Assembly: GCA_947372225.1 (NCBI GenBank)
Contig: CANBSV010000001.1
Coordinates: 54,267-118,266 of the forward strand
Direction of reading: 5' to 3'
Length of the DNA stretch: 64,000 nucleotides
DNA from: Burkholderiales bacterium
Lineage (GTDB): Bacteria; Pseudomonadota; Gammaproteobacteria; Burkholderiales; Burkholderiaceae_C
The notes beneath the pieces are model-generated. The model was not told the DNA's origin. It made no database searches and worked only from the letters and a program-made list of their open reading frames with translations. Positions 15,780 to 24,800 of the stretch are shown here, piece after piece; positions within the stretch are counted from its first letter, which is position 1; each line of letters starts with the position of its first letter. The translations under genes and the position numbers were made by a program.

Positions 15780-16586
15780 TCATTTTTTGAACGCGCGGGG
15801 CCGCAGGCTGCGCAGCAGCTTCAGGCGCCGGCTGATGTGGAATCGCAGCGCGTGGTAGCTGTCTTCTCCCACCAGACTCGCCCAGGCAAACGTGGTCCAG
15901 AACAAAGCGGTCTTGTACAAGACCCGCGCCGCGCCCGGCGACTGAGGTTCCTTGATCTGGCAAACCTCGCTTTTCAGCGCGGTGGGGATCGTCTTGACGC
16001 CCGGGCCGCCGGCCTTGATGCCGATGAAATAGAAGTCGTCGCAGTACACGTTGTAGAACATCTCGCGGGCCTGGAACATCTGGTCCAGCGGGAAGTTTTT
16101 CAGGAAGTCCCGCTTCGACAGGTTGCGGTAGTAGTCGTCGTGGCCGGACTGCGCCGTCAGCGAGGTGTTGGGAGCCTTGCGCTGCGTGCCGTGCTCGCGC
16201 CGCCCGATCGATGCGCAGGTGATCAGGCACAGCCCGCCCGGCTTGAGCATGCGGTGCATGTTGGTGAAGGTGGCGACCCACTGCGGGTTGTGCTCGAAGC
16301 ATTCACCGCTGATCACGAGATCGAACTCGGCGTCTGAAAAAGCCAGATCCTGTCCGGGACACACCACATCCACGCCGCGGCCTTCGGCAATGTCGGCGCC
16401 CACATAGCCACAGTCGGTGAAAAACCGCCGCACGGTTTCATTGACGTTCCAGCTGCCGACTTCCAGGATCTTTCGGCCCGTGAAGAAGTCCGGGTAATGA
16501 CTGCGGACGATCTCGACGAATCTTTGCTGCTGGTAATGCGCCATGTGTCGGACGGTATCGGTTCGTGGCAAGGTGGTTGTGGCCAT
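15780..16586 (-). CDS. Class I SAM-dependent methyltransferase
   Basis: 268 residues. SAM-binding motif I is ILEVGSWNVN (40-49), followed by an acidic residue (VGADI) and motif DLVISGECFEHN (89-100), the methyltransferase-11 pattern; MLKPGGLCLIT is the post-motif strand. A start at 16544 (MAHYQQQ) is possible. Such enzymes in glycan clusters O-methylate sugars or cap polysaccharide chains, but the substrate here is not known. Sixty-four bases separate it from the glycosyltransferase downstream and 135 from the PP-loop gene upstream. Confidence 0.85.
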   Translation of the reverse strand: MATTTLPRTDTVRHMAHYQQQRFVEIVRSHYPDFFTGRKILEVGSWNVNETVRRFFTDCGYVGADIAEGRGVDVVCPGQDLAFSDAEFDLVISGECFEHNPQWVATFTNMHRMLKPGGLCLITCASIGRREHGTQRKAPNTSLTAQSGHDDYYRNLSKRDFLKNFPLDQMFQAREMFYNVYCDDFYFIGIKAGGPGVKTIPTALKSEVCQIKEPQSPGAARVLYKTALFWTTFAWASLVGEDSYHALRFHISRRLKLLRSLRPRAFKK

Positions 16587-16721
16587 CCAGCCGGGGTGCT
16601 GGTGCCGCTTGCCGACGATGCGGGTTCAGCGGGCAAGTTTCAGACTGGCGATTCTGGGCCCGCGAGGATCACTTTGCAGCGGCCACCGGATGACCACCGG
16701 CGCGTGACAAGGCCCCAGGGT

Positions 16722-17924
16722 CTACCGGACGGGGGCGCGCCCCGCCAGTCGGCGCAGCCACGGCCGCAGCCTGGCGTGAAACACGGCGCGCAGTTCATAG
16801 CGCCACAGCAGCGCTGTGATGCACCCCTGCCAGCGATCGCGCGCGCCGGATCCACCCAGCTGCAGCAACGCGCGCCACTCAGCAGCCTGGGCCGTGCTTC
16901 GCAGCCGCACTGTGCGGATGCGCTGGTTCAGCCGAGCGACATCGCCGCCCAGGCTGGCCGGAACGGGCAGCCTGTGCACCGCGAAGTTGGCCATCGTGCG
17001 CAGGCACTTCTCGCACGTCAGGCAATTGGTTCCGGGGTGGGCATCGCCCCAGCACACGCGTATGCGGTCGGCGCCGAACGGCCACTCGGCGAGCAGTCGG
17101 GCCTTGTCGCTGCGGCTGTGCTCGGCACCGTCATGGACGATGCGCAGGCTCGCACTCGATAGCAGGTGGTCAATGACCGGCGAGCTGCCCCACGGCGTCA
17201 CGAGGTGGTCGTAGGGTTCGCAACTGCCCAGCAGCGCCGTGGGCGCGATCGCCTTGTAGAACTGCAGGCAAGCGACCAGCGAGGTTCCGTGCAGTTGCTC
17301 CCAGGGCACCTTGTTGATCTGGCGCAAGTTGGTCCGCAGCGGGTAAAGCCTCATGCCCAGCGACTGCAAGGTGCCACGTGCGACCGCCAGGCTCGCGTCG
17401 AAGTGGGCGACGCTGTCGCAGGGGATGTCGAAGCCCGAAATCATCACCGCCGCCTGGATCTGGCGAGTGCGCAACCCTGCCAGCCCCGAGTGGTGGCGCC
17501 ACACGAGAAAGCTCGCGTCCAGCCCGCCCGAGAAGGCGGCGATGGCGGTTGGCGGCTGTGTGGCACCGGTCGTTGGGGCCAGGGGCTGAACCACCTCATC
17601 GACCTCCACCGTCACGCGCTGGTAACGCGCCGGGGCCGTCGTGGCCCAGAACGCGGCGTATTCCTCGAGGTTCTCGAGCAGCATGCGCGACACCCGTCCG
17701 CGCACTCGCAGGCTGCGCCCCTCGTGCATGGCCAGCATCAGACAGGCGATCAGGTAGGGCTCGGCATCGGCGTGGTCCCATGCCGGGGCGTCGGGCGGCA
17801 GGTCGAACCACAGGCTGTGGCTGCTTTGAACCGTGTCGCCGTCCAGACGCAACACCTCACAGGCCCGGCGTGTCCAGCCGTCGACATCGCACGCGGGCTG
17901 GGGTCGAAGTTCGAGCACCGTCAT
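16722..17924 (-). CDS. PP-loop ATPase with QueC-like zinc motif, unknown function
   Basis: 400 residues. A PP-loop FSGGLDAS (131-138) marks an ATP pyrophosphatase of the adenine-nucleotide alpha-hydrolase group. Near the C-terminus C291, C301, C304 and C307 form Cx9Cx2Cx2C, close to the Cx8Cx2Cx2C zinc site of QueC (7-cyano-7-deazaguanine synthase). The N-terminal 120 residues match no family I know. QueC itself is about 230 residues and has no such extension. The gene overlaps the upstream glycosyltransferase by four bases and is followed by a methyltransferase, so it probably makes an adenylated intermediate or an amide or nitrogen substitution on a glycan precursor. That role is inferred. 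Confidence 0.65.
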   Translation of the reverse strand: MTVLELRPQPACDVDGWTRRACEVLRLDGDTVQSSHSLWFDLPPDAPAWDHADAEPYLIACLMLAMHEGRSLRVRGRVSRMLLENLEEYAAFWATTAPARYQRVTVEVDEVVQPLAPTTGATQPPTAIAAFSGGLDASFLVWRHHSGLAGLRTRQIQAAVMISGFDIPCDSVAHFDASLAVARGTLQSLGMRLYPLRTNLRQINKVPWEQLHGTSLVACLQFYKAIAPTALLGSCEPYDHLVTPWGSSPVIDHLLSSASLRIVHDGAEHSRSDKARLLAEWPFGADRIRVCWGDAHPGTNCLTCEKCLRTMANFAVHRLPVPASLGGDVARLNQRIRTVRLRSTAQAAEWRALLQLGGSGARDRWQGCITALLWRYELRAVFHARLRPWLRRLAGRAPVR

Positions 17925-18793
17925 GGCGAACTCGCCCTTGGCGCCTCAGGCGCTGCATCCCGTTGCGCGGGCCGGCCACAGCCCTCCCAGTGAGACCTGA
18001 GTTCGTCCACCGGGATCGGCGATCTCACCTGCCCATGTGCCCAATCGCGCAGTCTGATGCGAAAGAAATGGTGGACAGGATCGAAGGCCTGGTGCATCCG
18101 AGGCCGCCCGTGGAACTTGACCACCGTGGCCTGCTCGGTCAGCCGTCGGGCGAGTGCCGGGTCGCGTCGACCGATGCGCACCAGCGCCTTGAAGCTCGCC
18201 ACGCAACCCTCGGGCAGCAGCGCGACCCGATGCTGTGCCTGGCGGCTGCTGACCACGCCGTGGATGAAGTCCTGGTCTCCGGGCAAGACCTGCGCGAACC
18301 GTTCGCCCGAGATGAAGGCGTCGTAGATGAATCGCATCGGTCGGGGCCGGATGCGCATCACGCTGGAGTTGTAGCAGTCGTAGTGCCAATCCTTGACGAT
18401 GACCAGGTCCTCGGACGCGGACAGTGCGGCACCCAGGAGCGCTTGCATGGACTGTCGAATCACCAGCGTCAGATCCAGGTAGACGAATTCGTCGAACTCG
18501 ATGTAGGCGGGATTGAACAGCCCGAGCTTGCGCATGAAGGCCGGCGTGCCCTGATGATCGAATTCAGACCAGCCGCCGCAGTCGCGCTGCTCGACGTCGG
18601 CCGGCACGTTTCGCGGCTGGTCGGTGTAGCAGATCAGCCGGAAGGGCAACGGACAGCTCCGCTCCAGCATGTCGTACAGGCGTGTGACGTACAAGTCGGC
18701 GAGCGCCACGTTGCCAAACGCCATGCACACGATGGGCAACCGCGTGGCTCGGTTTGCGGCGTTGACCGTCAGGCTCGAACCCGGATCGGTCAT
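17921..18793 (-). CDS. Glycosyltransferase-like protein (GT-A type suspected)
   Basis: 290 residues. After an N-terminal strand (LPIVCMAFGNVALADLY) come FMRKLGLFNP and FDEFVYLDLTLVI, where YLDLT takes the place of a metal-binding DxD, and later KFHGRPRMHQAFDP. This layout resembles glycosyltransferases that act on surface sugars; the family number is uncertain. It is the first gene of the minus-strand glycan run and its stop overlaps the PP-loop gene start by four bases, which implies joint expression. The divergent pyruvyltransferase-like gene begins 230 bases away. Confidence 0.65.
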   Translation of the reverse strand: MTDPGSSLTVNAANRATRLPIVCMAFGNVALADLYVTRLYDMLERSCPLPFRLICYTDQPRNVPADVEQRDCGGWSEFDHQGTPAFMRKLGLFNPAYIEFDEFVYLDLTLVIRQSMQALLGAALSASEDLVIVKDWHYDCYNSSVMRIRPRPMRFIYDAFISGERFAQVLPGDQDFIHGVVSSRQAQHRVALLPEGCVASFKALVRIGRRDPALARRLTEQATVVKFHGRPRMHQAFDPVHHFFRIRLRDWAHGQVRSPIPVDELRSHWEGCGRPAQRDAAPEAPRASSP

Positions 18794-19023
18794 GAAGAAG
18801 GCTGCGCTTTCATGCGGACATGGAAGATTGAATCGTTACATTAAGTATCAACTGCAGTGATTTATCGCGCTTTCGTTGCGTCGATGCTCGGCGGATCGAA
18901 GGTGTGCCAACCATCGGTCCGACTCTGCCTGTGCCGGCAGGCGTCGGCTTGGGCCACGTCAATGTTTGGCGATCTGGTTTCGAGCGCACTGCCCCTGTCC
19001 AACGTTGCCTTCGTGTTCTGCCG

Positions 19024-20115
19024 ATGAGCCGCATCGCCGTCGTTTGTGCCTACAACCCGCGTAACAGCGGCATGTATTCGGTCGACCTGGCAGCGCGCAG
19101 GTTCTTTTCGGCGCTGGGCCTGGAGCACGAGCTGTGCGTCACGCAAGGGCGCACCCGGGTCGCTGCGCTGCGCTACCGCCTGGTTCGCTCGGCCGAGGAC
19201 CTGCGTGGCTTCGGCTCGGTGGTTTACTGGGGCGACTTTCTCAACAACCCGATGTGGGGTGCGGGCGACTACGCTCAGCGTGAGGTCAGCCGCTACCGCG
19301 CGAACGACCCGCTCGAGGGGTTCGAGAACTGGCGCGCGCTTTACCTCCGGGCGGCGTCCTCGTTGCCGAACTCCACACGCATCTTTTCCTTTGGCGGCTG
19401 TTTCATGGGCATGGACAGCGCGTTGGAAGGCGCGTCGGTCCGGGGGGCGATGCGTGAGTTTGTCCAGCGCGCCAGTGCCGTGGTGGTGCGCGACCCGCTG
19501 TCCTTTGAGGCGCTGTCGCGCCTGGACGGCAGCCAGTCCAAGGTGAGCCTGGGCTTCGATTGCGCCAGCCTGATGGCCGAGCGCAGCCCCAGCTCTTTTC
19601 GTGGCCGGTATTTCGCCCACAGCTTCAACCGATCCCTGGGCGATGAAGCGTCCCGCGCGCTGGTCGCGGCGGTCGAGCGTGAGACCGGGCTGAGCGGTAT
19701 CGCGGTCGACTGGCTGTTCGCGCGTTGGCCCAAGCGCGTCTTGCATGCCAGGTTTGCGCTCAACCTGTCGCTCATGCGACACGCCCGCTTCTGTTTGACC
19801 GACACCTACCACTTCGCCATCAACAGCATGACGCAGGGCACGCTGCCGCTGTGCGTGGTGCGTGATGAGCCGGCGGTGTCGTCGACCTTGAACGAGGTCA
19901 AGAAGATGGCGCTGCTCAGCATGGTCGGGCTCGATGCTGCCTTGCTGCGTGTCCCCGGCGAAACGATGCAACCGGCATCGGCGTCGGACCTGACTGCAGC
20001 CGCTCAGGACACCGCCCGAATCGTGGCGCGGCTGGGTTTAAACGGCGGCTGGCGCACGGGGTTCGATCAGCGTCAGGCCGACTTGCGAGCGCAACTGCGC
20101 CGATGCTTTGCTTGA
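19024..20115 (+). CDS. Polysaccharide pyruvyltransferase-family protein
   Basis: 363 residues from ATG 19024. The N-terminus (RIAVVCAYNPRNSGMYSVD) and especially the later segment FCLTDTYHFAINSMTQGTLP resemble the polysaccharide pyruvyltransferase/CsaB fold, where a D-x-Y/L-H near the end is part of the active site. VVVRDPLSFEAL and LGFDCASLM fit the middle of the same family. These enzymes add a pyruvate ketal to sugars, though members of the fold can do other transfers. An upstream in-frame start at 18904 is rejected because the extra 40 residues look random. A GT25 gene follows 16 bases downstream. Confidence 0.6.
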   Translation: MSRIAVVCAYNPRNSGMYSVDLAARRFFSALGLEHELCVTQGRTRVAALRYRLVRSAEDLRGFGSVVYWGDFLNNPMWGAGDYAQREVSRYRANDPLEGFENWRALYLRAASSLPNSTRIFSFGGCFMGMDSALEGASVRGAMREFVQRASAVVVRDPLSFEALSRLDGSQSKVSLGFDCASLMAERSPSSFRGRYFAHSFNRSLGDEASRALVAAVERETGLSGIAVDWLFARWPKRVLHARFALNLSLMRHARFCLTDTYHFAINSMTQGTLPLCVVRDEPAVSSTLNEVKKMALLSMVGLDAALLRVPGETMQPASASDLTAAAQDTARIVARLGLNGGWRTGFDQRQADLRAQLRRCFA

Positions 20116-20131
20116 GGACGCCGCCGTGTCG

Positions 20132-20902
20132 ATGATTCCCGTGTTCGTCATCCATCTGGACCACCGCGTGGACCGTCGCCAGTCCATGCTGGATCAACTG
20201 GCGCGAGTGGGCCTGGCGGCAGAGTTCTTCCCGGCGGTCGACGGGCGGGCCATCCACCGCGCTGCGATGCCCGAGTTGTGCGAGGCCGGCGAGCTGTCGG
20301 ATGGCGAGGTCGGCTGCTACCTGAGCCACCTCGGTGTGTGGCGCCAGATCGCTGCGCGTGGCATCGACCGGGCGCTGGTGCTCGAAGACGACGCGCTGCT
20401 GAGTCCTGCGCTGTCGGCCATGCTCGATCAGCTGAAACCAGACCAGTTGCGCGACATCGACGTGGTGCGGCTGTCCAGCCTCATGCGACAGCGTGGCAAG
20501 CCGCTTCGGCCCTTGGCCGAAGGCCGGTCGTTGCTGCTGCCCGTCAAGAGCCCGAGCGGTTTGCAGGGCTACGTGGTCACGGCGCGCGGCGCGCGCAGGC
20601 TGGTGGACGCCTTCAGCGTGCCGCGCATGGCGGTCGACACCGCGGTCGATGGCGCCTGGCAGCACGGATTGAATGTGGTGATGGTGGCCCCGCCTGTGGT
20701 TCAGCACGACCTGGCCGTGCACTCGTCCATCGAGGGCACCGGGCGCCGCAAGGGCCGAAGGGCTGCGCGCGGCCTGGCGCTTTGGACTGCTTCCGTGCGC
20801 AAGCAACTGATGCTCTCGCGTGTGTTTCGGACGCTGACCGGCCGTGCCCGCGTCGCCTACTGGCTCACCCCGAGCGTGTCGGATCCGCCCATGCCGGGTT
20901 GA
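20132..20902 (+). CDS. Glycosyltransferase family 25 (LPS-type)
   Basis: 256 residues from ATG 20132. IPVFVIHLDHRVDRR at the start, GEVGCYLSHLGVWR (58-71) and LVLEDDALL (82-90) are the signatures of family 25 enzymes such as LOS galactosyltransferases; EDD takes the place of the DxD motif. It probably adds galactose or glucose to a lipopolysaccharide core or other surface glycan in the cytoplasm. Its TGA directly abuts the stop codon of the convergent YdcF-family gene (TGATCA), leaving no intergenic space. Confidence 0.88.
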   Translation: MIPVFVIHLDHRVDRRQSMLDQLARVGLAAEFFPAVDGRAIHRAAMPELCEAGELSDGEVGCYLSHLGVWRQIAARGIDRALVLEDDALLSPALSAMLDQLKPDQLRDIDVVRLSSLMRQRGKPLRPLAEGRSLLLPVKSPSGLQGYVVTARGARRLVDAFSVPRMAVDTAVDGAWQHGLNVVMVAPPVVQHDLAVHSSIEGTGRRKGRRAARGLALWTASVRKQLMLSRVFRTLTGRARVAYWLTPSVSDPPMPG

Positions 20903-21727
20903 TCAAGACCCCAGCCGCCAGCCCAGCCATTCGCGCATCACCAGCCGGCTGTGCGTGAAGCCGGCGCTCGAGGGCAGCCAATCGAGCACCGGCAGTTGAG
21001 TCTGCTGGGCCAGCCCCATGGGCGCGGGCTCGATGCGGATCCGGCTCGAACGCGCTGCAGCTTCAAACAGCGTGCGGGCGCGTTGCATGTGCCAGCCGTG
21101 CGTGACCAGCACGATGCGTTTGACGCCGGCCCCGGCCAGCAGCGCCAGCGTGTGCTCGGCGTTTTCGCGGGTGTCGCGAGAGGTGTTTTCCAGCCAGCGC
21201 AGCGGTTGCCGGAAGTCTTCGGTGGCGATGCGTTGCGCCACTTGGGCCTCGGGAACGCCGGGGCGGCCAGCCCATCCGATGCCGCCGCTGAAGGCCACGG
21301 GACATCCGGTGCGCCGGGCCAGCCACAGGCCGTAGCGCAGCCGCTCCAGCGATGCGGCTGCGAGGTTGCCGGCGTCGTATTCAGGCGCGTAGGGCTCGGC
21401 TCCGCCCCCCAGCACGACGATGGCCACCGGCGACTCGCCTGGTGACGCTGCGACTTGTTGCGTGCGCAACTCAGCCAGTCGTGCCGCGCGCAGCGGCGGT
21501 GTGGCTTCGATCAGCAGCGATTGCAACGCGCTGGCGAAGCCGCTGCACGCCAGCAGCCACAGTCCGATCACGCTCACCGCCAGCAGAGTGGTCGCCGTGC
21601 GGCGATGTCGCCGCATGAGCCACAGTCCGACCAGGATGGCCAGCAGCAGTGGCACGGGCGGCAGCAACAAGGCGCTCAGCAGGGGCTTCCATGGCTCGAT
21701 GCCGAGCAGGCTGACAATGCCGCTCAC
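20903..21727 (-). CDS. YdcF/ElyC-family membrane protein (DUF218)
   Basis: 274 residues. Two N-terminal membrane helices (about 15-37 and 47-68) precede a DUF218 domain with VVLGGGAEPY, SLERLRYGLWLARR, FSGG and the signature SRDTRENAEHT, then VTHGWHMQRA. Members such as ElyC and SanA affect peptidoglycan or enterobacterial common antigen lipid-carrier metabolism; the exact reaction is unknown. It is divergent from the DUF748 gene and converges end to end with the GT25 gene, so it may relate to the glycan cluster. Confidence 0.82.
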   Translation of the reverse strand: MSGIVSLLGIEPWKPLLSALLLPPVPLLLAILVGLWLMRRHRRTATTLLAVSVIGLWLLACSGFASALQSLLIEATPPLRAARLAELRTQQVAASPGESPVAIVVLGGGAEPYAPEYDAGNLAAASLERLRYGLWLARRTGCPVAFSGGIGWAGRPGVPEAQVAQRIATEDFRQPLRWLENTSRDTRENAEHTLALLAGAGVKRIVLVTHGWHMQRARTLFEAAARSSRIRIEPAPMGLAQQTQLPVLDWLPSSAGFTHSRLVMREWLGWRLGS

Positions 21728-21807
21728 GGGAGTTTCCGGGTGGGGTCGAGCCGCATGCCGGCATTGTGTTCGCAGTCAAGGTTGAACGGTATGGGGAGAG
21801 TTTGTCC

Positions 21808-24800
21808 ATGAAGTGGGTGCGGCGAATCGCGTGGGGCGCGGCAGGCTTGCTGGCTTTTTGGGCGCTGGCGTGGCTGGCGGTGCCGCCGCTGCTCAAATCG
21901 CAGTCCCAGCAGCGCTTGAGCGAGCTGCTCGGCCGCGCGGTGACCATCGGCGATGTGAGTTTCAGTCCGTGGTCCATGGAGCTGACGCTGCGCGACATCG
22001 CGATCGGCGGTGCGCCCGCCGCTGCAGCGCCTGCCTCGCCGGCGGCCAGCGCGGTGCCGCCGCTGCTCAAGGTGGCTCGGCTGTACGTCAACGCCGACAT
22101 CCGCTCACTGTGGAAGCTTGCGCCGGTGATCGAGGCGTTCGAGCTCGACGCGCCCGAAGTTCGTCTGACGCACACCACGCCCGGTCACTACGACATCGAC
22201 GATGTGATCGCCCGGCTGGCTTCGCCACCTTCGAGTGCGCCGTCCGGCGAGCCGGTGCATTTCGCGGTCTACAACATCAAGGTCAGCGATGCGTCGGTGG
22301 CGTTCGATGACCGGCCCAAGGGCCGGCAGCACCATCTGAAGTCGCTGCACCTGAGCCTGCCGTTCATCACCAATCTGCCCGATCAGGTGGACGTGAAGGT
22401 CGAGCCTCGACTGGCCTTCGACTTCAACGGAACGACCTTCGACACCGGCGCTCAGGTCACGCCTTTTGCCAGCACCCGTGCGGGGTTGCTGCGGTTCAAC
22501 ATGGGCGAGCTGGACCTGACGCCCTACACGGCTTACCTGCCTGAGACGCTGCCGGTGCGCCTGCGCAGCGGCAGTGTGGCCGCCAAGATCGAGGTGAATT
22601 TCGCGATGCCGCCCGGGGCGGTGCCCCGGGTGACGGCCAGTGGCCAGATCGGCTTCGAAAAATTCGCGCTCGACGATGCGGGCGGGGCCCCGCTGGCGGC
22701 ATGGGACCACCTCGGCGTGGCGCTGCGCGACGTGCGTCCGCTCGAGCATCAGCTGTCGCTGGGTGCCATCGAATGGGGCGCGCCCACCTTGCACCTGAGC
22801 CGCGACGCACGCGGCCGCTCGAATTGGGCGCAGCTCGGCGGCGCCGGGGCGAAGGGCGCTGCCGCACCGACCTCCTCGGCGCCGGTCGTCGCGGCAGCCG
22901 CATCTGGCGCATCGGCCGCTGCCACGCCGGGTGCCCCTGCGGCGTGGAAGCTGGCGGTCGAATCGATGCACGTGGCAGGTTTGCGCGTGCTCTGGAACGA
23001 CGCCAGCGTCAAGCCGGCTGCGGCGCTGGCGCTGGCCGATGTGGATTTCAAGGCCGGCCCGCTGGCGTATCCGTTTGCCGCGGATGCGACGCTGCCGGTG
23101 AGCCTGCAGGCCACGCTGACTTCGCAGGCCGAGGGCGCTGCGGCGTTGGCTCAACTGGGCGTGGATGGGCGGGTCAGTGACCGCAGTGCGGCGCTCGAAC
23201 TCAAGTTGAGCGAACTGTCGCTCGACGCCTTTGCGCCGTATGTGGCCGATGTGCTCAGCGCCAAGGTCAGCGGCCGCCTGTCGACGTCCGGTGAATTGAA
23301 CTGGGCGGCCGGCGCGCCGGTGCCGGCAGCCACCGCGGCCAGTGGCATCGTGAACGCCGTCGCTCCGGCCGCCAGGCTCACGCTGGGCAATGGCGTGCTG
23401 GTCGTGGACGAGTTGCGCATCACGGACGGCCACAAGCTGCCGGCGGTGGCGCTCAAGCAGTTCGCGGTGCGCGGTGTCGAACTCGACGTGCCGGCCCGTT
23501 CGGTGGTGCTGGGCAGTGTCAGGTTCGAGCAGCCGGCCGTGGCTGTGGCGCGCGATGCCCAGGGCCTGTGGAACGTCCAGCAATGGATGAAGGCGCCGGC
23601 CACCCCTTCTGCGACACCAAATGCCGCGCCGCTGTCGGCCTCTGCCCCGAGTGCGGCAGTGGCTGAGACGCCGTGGCGTGTGGATCTGCGCGATCTGGCG
23701 GTCGACTCAGGCTCGGTGCGGCTCGATGACGCTCAGGCAGTGTCCGGCGAGCCGGTGCTGCTGGTGCTGCGCGGCATGAAGCTTGGTGTGCAAAAGCTGG
23801 TGCTGTCGGGATCGCGCACGCTGTCGCCGGCCGAGGTGCAATTCAGCGCCCGCCTGGCCGGAAGCTCCGATGTGGTTCGTTCGCCGGACAGGTCGATCAA
23901 GTCGGCGGCCGGTTCAGCCACGGCCGGCGCGCTCGACTGGCGCGGTCAGTTCGGCTTGCAGCCCTTGATGGTCAAGGGCGCGTTGAAGCTCGATCGCCTG
24001 CCCGTGCACGCCTTCGAACCTTACGCACGCAGCCACTTGCCGGTGCGGCTGGTGCGTGCCGAAGCGGGCGTGAAGGCCGATGTCGCGGTGAACGAGTTGC
24101 CCGCCGGGCTCGACATCGGTGTGGCCGGCGACATCCTGATCGCCGACGTGCTGGTCAACAGCCGTCCACCGGCCGATGCGTTGGCGAGTTCGGCTCAGGA
24201 GCTGCTGAGCTGGCACTCGTTCAAGCTCAACGGCGTCAAGCTGGCGATGGCGCCGGCCAAGCCGACCCGCGTGGACATCGCCGAGGTGGTGCTCAGCGAT
24301 TTCTTCGCGAGCCTGGTGCTTGACGAGAAAGGGCGCTTCAACCTGCAGCAAGAGCCCGCGGCTGACGCGCCCGTCACACCCGCTGCGCCTGCCACGCCGC
24401 CCGTGGCCATCGCGCCGGCGGCCGCAGCGACCCAGCCCGCTGCTGCGCCAGCGGCTGCGCTGCCACCCGAGATCAGCGTGGGTGCGACGCGGCTGGTCAA
24501 CGGGCGGATCGACTTCACCGATCACTTCGTGCGCCCCAACTACAGCGCCGATCTGAGCGAGCTCAACGGCAGCCTCAGCGCGTTCCGCTCGGGCTCCAGC
24601 GACATGGCCACCATCGAACTGCACGGCCGTGCGGCCAAGACCGCCTTGGTCGAGATTTCGGGCCAGTTCAACCCGACCGCGCAGCCGCTGGCGATGAACA
24701 TCCGCGCGCGGGCGACCGACCTCGAGCTCGCGCCGCTGTCGCCCTATGCGGGCAAGTACGCCGGCTATGCGATCGAGCGCGGCAAGCTGAGCATGGACCT

